64,000 nucleotides of DNA from an uncultured Neomegalonema sp. (GTDB lineage Bacteria > Pseudomonadota > Alphaproteobacteria > Rhodobacterales > Rhodobacteraceae). Below are positions 35,901 through 44,900 of this stretch, in pieces. How positions within the stretch are numbered: the stretch's first letter is position 1; every line of letters begins with the position of its first letter. The translations under genes were made by a program, and so were the position numbers. The notes beneath the pieces are model-generated. The model was given only the letters and a program-made list of their open reading frames with translations. It did no database searches and was not told where the DNA came from. The stretch lies in assembly GCA_937911325.1 (NCBI GenBank), contig CALDSD010000069.1:111183-175182 (forward strand), in the 5' to 3' direction.

Positions 35901-38900
35901 GAATCGACGAGATTGCCATCGATCCAGAGCCCGACGCCGTTGGGCCCGAAGGTGACCGCGACTTCGTACTCCTCGCCGGCGCTGAAGCCGTCGGAGCTCA
36001 GCTCTATCGAGCTATCGAGCGTCTGTAGGCGCGCGATCAGAGTCGACCCAGTGAGATAGATCGAGGTGTGGCCGCCGCCGCCGAAGAACGAGGCGTCCTT
36101 CGAGAAGTGACCTTGGGTTCCACTGGTGTCGTTGGCGACGAACGAGTAGGCGATCGTGCCTTGCGGGATCGCGAAGTCGCTGGTGTGCGGAACAGTCATG
36201 CCAGTTCCGTCCGTGCCGTCGAACTCCATGACCCCCGGCGCGTCATAGACCAGAGGCGCGCCCTGTTTCACCACCAGCGGCGCGCTGGTCGTGCTGACTT
36301 CGCCGTCCGCGTTGGTGACGACCGCCATGAAGGCGTTCAGCCCACCGGCTGGCGTGCCCGTCGAAACGATAAGGCTCGCCGGCACCTCGACCGTGCCGTC
36401 AAGGCCGATCGTTCCAGTGAACACCGCTTTGCCCGCCATCGCCTCGTTGGCGTAGAAGGGCAGCTCATCCGCCGCGATGTCGAACGGAGGTTCGCCGCTG
36501 GCGATGAACAGGCGACTGTCGACCTGAACGATATCGAAGGTCGCGCCCGCTTCGCCCTCGACCAGCAGCGTGAAGTCGGTCCCGCTGATATCGATTTGCG
36601 CGCCCGGCAGCGACGGGACGAGATCGCCTGTCTGCCCCACGACGCTGAGCGTCGGAGCTGCGACCGCATCGGCGGTGGTGACTTCGCCCGCGCCTCCGCC
36701 GACATTTCCTGCGCCACCGTCGAAGTAGTTCTCGTCGAAAAGCGCGCCGATACTGGTTTCGGTGTTCGTGCCGTCCGAGAACGTGACCGTGACGGTCGCG
36801 CCCATCAACTCATAGCCCGAGACCGCCCCGGCGGCGCCGGCCCCCGGCACGCCCTGGATGCTGTTTGGATCGACATCGGATGTGAAGGTGAAGGTTTCGC
36901 CCGCGTCAAAGTCGGTGAAATCGATGCTCAGAACGTCGAAACCGCCGTTTCGAGGCTGCGAGTATGGATCCACCGCACTGTCTGCGTAAGGGACGAACCC
37001 TGTCAGAGCGGCGCCCGTGTTCGCCGTGAACGGCGATGCTGTGGCGTCGCCGCCGCCGCCGGTCGGGTCAAAGACCATGTCTGGAAGAATGCCCGTCGAC
37101 AGGTCGATCGTCACATTCGTCACAGTGACGCCGTCCACGCTGGCGTTGGTCAGCTGGAAGCTCTGTCCGGTGAAGGTGGACGCGCCCAGGCCGCCGCCCG
37201 GGGTGACAGCGATATCAAGCTTGCCGCCCTCGACCTGCTCTGGATCATTGTCCGAGATTGTGACGGTGTCGGAGTTCGTCGCCCCGACGACGACGTTGGC
37301 GTCGCCGCTCACAACGTTGGTCAACGTTATGGTCACGGTCTCGTCCGGGTCGAACTCGCCGTCGTCGGTCACCAGAACCGGAATAACAGCCGAGTTCGTG
37401 CCGGCCGCGATCACGACCTCGCCAGTCAGCGTGGCGTAGTCGTCGCCATTCGTCGCCGATCCTTCGATCAGGTAAGCGATCGTCGTGTTCTCGGAGACGT
37501 TTTCCTCGAGCGTCACGGTGAACTCGCCGTCCGCGCCGCCCTCCGCCGGGGCAGCGGCGGTCGCCGCCAGCGTCGCCTCGTTCGATCCGAGCAACGTCGC
37601 GTCCACGACGACAGTCGCGTCATCGTCGTCGGCTGTCGAACCGTCGCCGGCGATGCTGTCCGGATCCGCTTGATCGGCTGCGATGACCTGAGCGTAGTTG
37701 GTGTAGTCAGCCGGCTGTTCGCCGCCCACCTGAATGATCTCGATGCCGTTGATCAGCGGGTTGTCGGCTCCCTGGTGGAAGAACTCGATATCGAGCGTGC
37801 AGTCCGTCACCAAGATCGTGATCGAGATGACACCTCCGGACTTGTGACCAAAGAGAGAGACAAGATCGACGTCATCGAGGTTCTGCAGCAACTGGCCGTC
37901 GAGTTCGACGTCGAAGACGCGTTGCCCCACAGCGCTGGTGCCGTTGAAGTTGTTGCCCATGAACAGGCGGACTTCATACTCGCCCGCATCCACCGCGAAC
38001 TCGTATTTCATCGTCGGCTGCGCGACTGGATCCCAACGCTCTTGATCAAAGAGCGCTGCAGGGGCGCCGGCCACCGGCGTCATGCCAGCCGTGTTCGAGA
38101 CGTTGCCGCCGCCGGTTCCGACGCGCGCGTCGCTGGGATTGCCGTTGGTGTCGGCTTCCCAGTTAAGAACCGCATCCGCGATTTCGCCGCCGCCTGCGTT
38201 GACGCGGTAGATCACCGTGTCATCGATCGTGACGTCGCCGTTGACGGTCGCGGTGATGTTGAGTTCCGCGCTTTCTCCGACGCCGACCGCGCCGACGGTC
38301 CAGTCGCCGCTGACCGGGTCGTAGGTGCCGCCGCTGTCGTCGCCGACATACGCGAAACCGTTCGGCAGCAGATCATTCACCGCAACGCCGGTGGCGCCGA
38401 CGCCGTCGGTGTTGGTCACCGTCAGCGTGAAGGTGATGGTGTCTCCAAAGGCCGGAGCGCTGTCGGAGACGGTCTTGCTGAGCTCGAGATCCGCCGTGTT
38501 CAACGCGGTGACCGAGACTGTCGCGTCATCATCGTCGCCGTTGGAGCCATCGCCTGGCGTCGAGTCGGGATCGTCTTGGTCAGAGGCGAGTACTTGCGCA
38601 TAGTTCTCGTATGCGGCGGCGTCGATCATCGGGCCTTCGACCTGGCTGATCTGGATCGCCGCGATGTTGGGATTGTTCGCCGACCCCTTCAGGAGCTCGA
38701 GATTGAGCTCGCCGTCGAGCACTGTGACGTTGAAGCTCTCCTTGACCGTGTCGTTGTTGCCGTTGACGGCATAGGGGTCGAAGTCCGTGAGGACCTGCAC
38801 GCCTTCCAACTCGACATCGAAGATGCGCTGGCCTGCCGAGGAGAAGAACAGTTCATCGAAGAACAGATCGACGATGTATTCGCCGTTCTCGACGTCGAAC

Positions 38901-41900
38901 GCGTACCCGATGTTATTGGGGTTTGCGAGGGTGCTGAACCGCTCCGTGACGAAGAGCTCGTCAGGCGCCCCGGTCGCGTTCGTTCCCGGGCCGGACGGCG
39001 TGTTGTCGCCATAGGTGACGTCGTCATTGGCGACGCCTCGGTCGACAAGGTGCGTCGAATTCACGCCGAACTGAGACGAACCGTTGACTGCGCCGTCCGG
39101 CGTGGCCGCCTGATCGGCTTCCCAATTCGGGCCACCGTTCGGATCGATGATTTCTTGCCCGCCCGCATTGACGCGGATGATCGGCGTCACGATTTCCGGC
39201 GTGAGAACTTCCTCAACCGTCACCGTGATGTCGAGCGTCTCGGTTGCTCCGACGGCGACGCCGCCGACATCCCATAGACCGGTGCTCTCATCATAGGTTC
39301 CGGCGCTCGCGTTCGAGCTGACGAACGTGTAGCCCGACGGCAGCAAGTCTTCGACCTGCACGCCCGTCGCTGCGACGTTGCCGTCGTTGGCGACACTGAG
39401 GCTGAAGGTGATCTGGTCGCCTACGCCCGGGGTCGAGTCCGACACGGTCTTGTCGAGCGACAGGTCGGATTCAATCAGTTCCGCGTATTGCAGATACACT
39501 GGGTCCGTGACCGGACCGACCGGGAGGTCGCCATTGTTTGGATCGATCAGGCTGGCGACCATGCCGATGGGCAGCTGGCCCTCGACGTCGTCGTTCCAGC
39601 CGCCGCCGCCAACCGGGCCGCCGTTCACAACCTGGCTGAAGTCGAACAGGCTCGAAATGTCTTGCGGGGCGCCGGTGAGGACGACGTCGACGCTCTGGAA
39701 GTCGACCGCGTTGTTGGCCGGGAAGTCGCCGGCCGCAAGCGCCGCCAACTGGGCGTCGAGCTGGTCATGGTACTCGTTCGGATCGCTCGTATCCGGGAAG
39801 TTGTTCTCGCCCGGCTGAATGAAGCCCATGGTCAGAACGACGCGCGCCGTCTGCCCGGCCTCGCCGTTGACGATCACCGTCGGTCCGCCATCCGAGTAGG
39901 TGCCGACGCCGCCGGGCGCCAGCCCGTTCACGGTCAGGTCGACGGCGTCGCCCGACACATCCTGGGACGCGAGGCCCTGGGAACCGCCCTGTAGAGCGAC
40001 GTCCGAACCGTTGGTCTGGCCTTGAAGTTGTCCGGTTGCAGTCGAACCGTCGGCGAAAGTGATCGTAAAGCTCGAGCCGATCAGCTCGGCGCCTGAAACC
40101 CCGCCGATGTCCCACGCTGGGTCGGCGCCGGGATCGAGCGTGCCTTTCGCGGCGCCGGCGATGGAGTTTGGATCCATGTCGACGGCGAACGCGACGGACT
40201 CGCCTGGATTGAAGCCGCCGTCTGTGCCCTGATCGAACTCGAGTTGGATGCCTTCAAACCCGAGCACGCCGCCGGCGCCGACATAATAGCCAGACGCGGG
40301 CTCCATCACGCCGGTGCTTGAGCCGCCGTTGATGGTCATCGCCTTGGCCGTTGTGTCGCCTGCGACCCCAAACGGATCGAAGACGCTGTCCGGATAAAGC
40401 GCGTTGGTGACGTCGATCTCGAAGGAAACGATGTCCTTTGTGCCGGTGTTGGTCAGCACGAAAGAGCCGTCGCCGAAGTTCGAGATCTGGATGTTGTTCG
40501 AGTTGTTGTTGACGGTCAGCGTCGCCTCGCCGCCGGTTGGGGTGGGCGGCGTGACGTCCCGGACCACGATCGCGCTGATCTTGGCGTTGTCCGACGACGC
40601 GCTGAAATCGATGTCGAGCGCGTTCGGATCGCCGAAGGTCTCCGGCATGAATGTCGCTGGAACTTCGATCACGATCGACTGGTTAAAGTCGCCACCCGTT
40701 TCTGAAAGGATGTCGAAGTCAACAAGAACTGTCTGGCCTTCGATGATCACGTCAAAGACGCGCGCGCCGATGCCGTCGCCAGCTCCATTGGGCTGGAAGA
40801 TCTCGGCGAAGTAGAGCTCGACGGTGTACTCGCCGCCTTGCGCGACCGGGATCGCGTAGGACAATTCCGGCGTCTCCGGCGCTCCGCCAAAGCGCTCGGT
40901 CTCGAAGACCGTATTGTCGAAGACCGGTTGCTCGCCGTTGCCGCTATCCGCGTTGTCGGTGAATGTCGACCCGTTCTCGAAGTGGACATCCGCGGAGAAG
41001 TCGATGCCGTCCTGGCTCAACGCCGGACCGCCTGCGTTGATCGCCGCAACAACAGGAGCCGGCTCCGGGATTTCCTCGGTCACCAGTTCGAGCGTTGTTT
41101 TCGTCAACGCTTGGTTCTGATTGAACCAAAGCGTGTATTCGCCCGGCCCAAGCGGCAGGGGCAGACCGTTCGTGGGCTGGCCGGCGTTCTCGACCGTCGT
41201 CGACGTGAGAAGCGGCAGGAGGTCCTGGCCGATCTGGCCCTCGCCGTAGACCGTTCCGCCGTCAAGCGTCGCAGCGCCACTCTCGATATCGGCCTGGGTC
41301 GGCATGACGTCGCCCTGCTGCAGAGCGACGAATGTCAGGTTGCTCGGGCCGCCTTCGAACCCGAGGAGATTGGCGGCCACCAGTTGTTGGCCGTCCGCGA
41401 CCGTGAAGGTGATGTAGTCGGCGTCGGACAGCTCGCCGTTGACGACAAGCGTGTTGGGGCCCAGTCCCAGCGACACGTCGTCGGGATTGTTGTTGTCGCC
41501 GGAGAAATCGTCTCCTGCAGCGGCGACGCCATTGAAGCTGTCGATCGGCACAGCGTCGCCCGCGACCAGGATCTCGATGCCCTTGATCGCCGGGTTTTCG
41601 ATGTCGTGGAGGAACTCGATGTCGAGCGTCCCGTCAGTCACAGTAACGGTGTGGGAGAGCATGAACGCTCCGCCCGGACCCGCGACTTCATAGGGATCGA
41701 CGTCGTTGAACACCGCCGGGACGGCGCCTTCGATCGAAACGTCGAACTGACGCTGATCCGCGGCCGTGATCCCGTTGAAGATCTCGGCGAAGAACAGATT
41801 GACGACGTATTCGCCAGCGGCGACCGGGAACTCCCATTTCATCTCCGGGGCGCTGTCGGCGTCGAAGCGCTCGGTGTTGAAGAGCGCGTCCGGGGCCGAA

Positions 41901-44900
41901 GCCGCAATGTTCGGGTCGTAGCTTGTAACCGGAACGGCGCTCCCCGAAGCTGTCGAGAAGGTGCTTCCGCCCGTGCTGTTCGCAGCCAGGTAAGGGCTGT
42001 TGCCGGCAGCGCCGATGTTGCCGGTGTCGGCCGACCACGCCAGCGCCGAGCCGTCTGCGGCGGCGAGCTCTGGTCCACCTGTGTTGACGCGATAAAGTGG
42101 CGTGCCCGCCGCGCTGGCGCCCAGGAACGTATAGCCGTCTGACAGCGCTGCGACCGCGTTGCCCGCCTCGTCCGTGACGCCCGAGACTTCAAAGGTGTAA
42201 GGCGTGTTGGCCGGCCAACCGCCGTCTGGAGCGTCGACGATGTACTCGGCGGTGATGGTTGTATCGCCGTCCGCGCCGCCGTTGAGGATGTTGACGACCG
42301 TGGGGTCCGAACCGATCGGTCCGCCAGATACGGTCAGAGTGGTCGCCAAGATCGAGTCGACGTCGAGGCCGGTCTCGTCGGTGAACGTGACGATGACGTT
42401 GATCGGTTGGTCGTTGCCGGGATCCGTGCTCAGCGGCTGAACGTCGATCTCGGTGATCACCGGCGCGATGGTGTCGGCCCCCGGCGCAGGGGCTGGGCCG
42501 ATGATCTCGATGGCGTTGACCAGCGGGTTTTCGACGACGGCGCCAAAGTCGATGTCGAGAACGCCGTCGGTGACCTCCACCTCGTAGGTGAACATTCCGC
42601 CGACCTGATGTCCCAGCGTCGCGGATAAGTCGAGATCATCCTCGACCAGGACACCCTCGATGAAAATGTCGAAGACGCGTTGCCCTGCCGCGCTCGTTCC
42701 ACCGAAACCGTTACCCATGAACAGGTTGACGGTATAGGTGCCAGCGACCGAGGCGATGAACTCCCACTCCATGTCCGGGGCCGTGCCCGCCGGGTCCCAA
42801 CGCTCCTGGTCAAAGACCTCCTGAGGCACGTAGTCGGGAACGGCGTACAGGCCGGTCGCGGCGCGCCCGGTGATCCCATGGGTGCTGATATTGCCGGTGC
42901 TGACGGCGACGCCGGTCGTGGACTGCGCGCCCTGACCCCCGATGCCAACCCAATCGATGTCGCCGTTCGGATCGAGCGGCGCGCCGGTCAGCGCGTTGAT
43001 GGTCGCCGATTGTGCGTTTACGCGGTAGAGGATCTGATCCGGCGAAACACTTGTCAGGACAAGATCGCCATTCACTTCCGCGGCCTGAATGTTCTCCGGC
43101 GGCACGTCGCCAGAGAATGTGATCGTGGTGTCGACATTGCCGTCGCCGGTGGTGTCGACGCCGATGATCGCCGAACCTTCCACTGCAGACAGGATCTCGC
43201 CGCCGGCGCCGCCCGTGATAACGACCTGATCGTCTTCGTCGAAGTCGCCGATCGTGTCGCCGTCGAGATTGGCGGCCGTGCCCGTCACGGTGTCGGCGCC
43301 GCCGCCGAGGTTTACGGTGTGCTGGCCGTCGCCAGCGGTCACTTCGTTGTCGCCGTCGTTGAGGCTGACGCTAACGCCGTCGTTGCTGTTGGACCCAAGG
43401 TCTACGTTTTCAAAACCGTCCGGAACGGTGATGTCCCCGGTTCCTTCGTAGTCGATCGTGTCCACGCCTTGCGTCGGGGAGGCGGCGTCAATATCCGCCT
43501 GATCGTTCGCAGGCGTGTTTGTCGGCGGGAAGGTCGTCGACGTGATCTCCAGATCGGCGAAGTTGGCCTGGAACGGCGTCTCGGGGCCAGTCGACGTCGC
43601 CAACAGCGACACAATCGCCGAGGAGGGAAGCTCGTCGCCGTTTTCGGCGGTGATCGTGTTGTTGCCCAGGACCGCATCAAGCACGTTGCCCTGCAGCACG
43701 ATCGGATCGCCAATCGCCTTGGGCTCGGTCAGAACCATTCCGCCGCCCGGGCTCAGCTCGTAGTTGTAGAACGCCTGCGCCGTCGCCGCGCCGGGGGTCG
43801 ACAGATCGACTGTGAGATAGAGGTTGAAGATCGCGTTGCCGGTCGCATTGTTCGCGGCGTTGTTAAAGTCGGAGTCCGCGGCGCCGTTTACGGTGATGTC
43901 GGCGACTTGGGTATCGTTTTCCTCGTAGAAGACCTGAAGCCGAGGCACGCCGCCGCCAACGCCCGCGACGACTTTGAGGTAGTTGCTTTGCGTGCCGTCG
44001 CCGAGGGCGAAACCAACCGATCCGAAGTTCTGGTCCAACCCCACGCTGGAGTACGGATTGAAGATCGGAACACGAATCGTGAAGGTCTCGACGTCTGACG
44101 CAGGGGTGAAGCCGCCCTGGATCGCATCGTTCTGGGTGTTGTTGCCCAGAAACGCGTCGCCGTCCGTCACCGACTTTATCTGGATGACGCCCGGCGCGCC
44201 GCCGCGAATGGTGTTGTCCAGATCGGTCAGCAGATCTGTCCCAGGGGTTTCGCTCAGAACGTCCGGGTTGATCTCGCCAACGCCGTCGATCATCCAGCCG
44301 TTCATGCCGATGTTGTACTCGCCGTCTGGCCCTGGATTGACGCCGCCCGCCGGGTTGAAGTCCCACAACAGCGTTTCGCCGCCTTGAAGGACTGTTTGGG
44401 TCCCGTTGTTCGGGTCGAATTGCAGCGGGTCGTTCTTGTCCAGAACGCCGTCATTGTCGGCGTCGAGATCGATGCCCGGAGGGTCGCCCGGCTCAAGGAC
44501 GACGATATTGTTTGCCCCAATCTGGGCGACGAACAGCGCGCCTGCCCCTGTGCCGCCGCTGCCGGGGATCCCGGAGTTGTCCAGCGCCGTCACGTCAAGT
44601 GGCGTGCCGCCGACATTGATCGACTCGGTGTCGGTAACGGTTGATCCTGCGGCGGTGCCGTCCGTCTGGATCTCCATCAAAGTCAGGTTGCCGTTGAACG
44701 AAACAACCGCGAGATACTCAACGCCAGGGCCGCCATCGCCAATATTGTCGGCGGTGTATTCGGTGATGCCGTTCGACGACGAATTGATCGCCAACAGAGA
44801 TTCGTCTTTAGGGCCAGGGCTGTTGTCGGGTCCGAAGTAGACGCCTTCGATCGGATTGGTGTTGCCGCCGGTGATCGTATCCCAGTCTTCGGGGAGATCG

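Noticed and set aside
36068..39277. A 1,069-codon open frame on the + strand inside the giant gene
   Set aside because: It is antisense to the well-supported 4,411-residue gene. Its translation is Arg/Asp/Val-rich with no domain, as expected from the reverse frame of Asp/Gly/Thr-rich coding sequence. The same holds for the + strand frames near 34523, 40838 and 42680.
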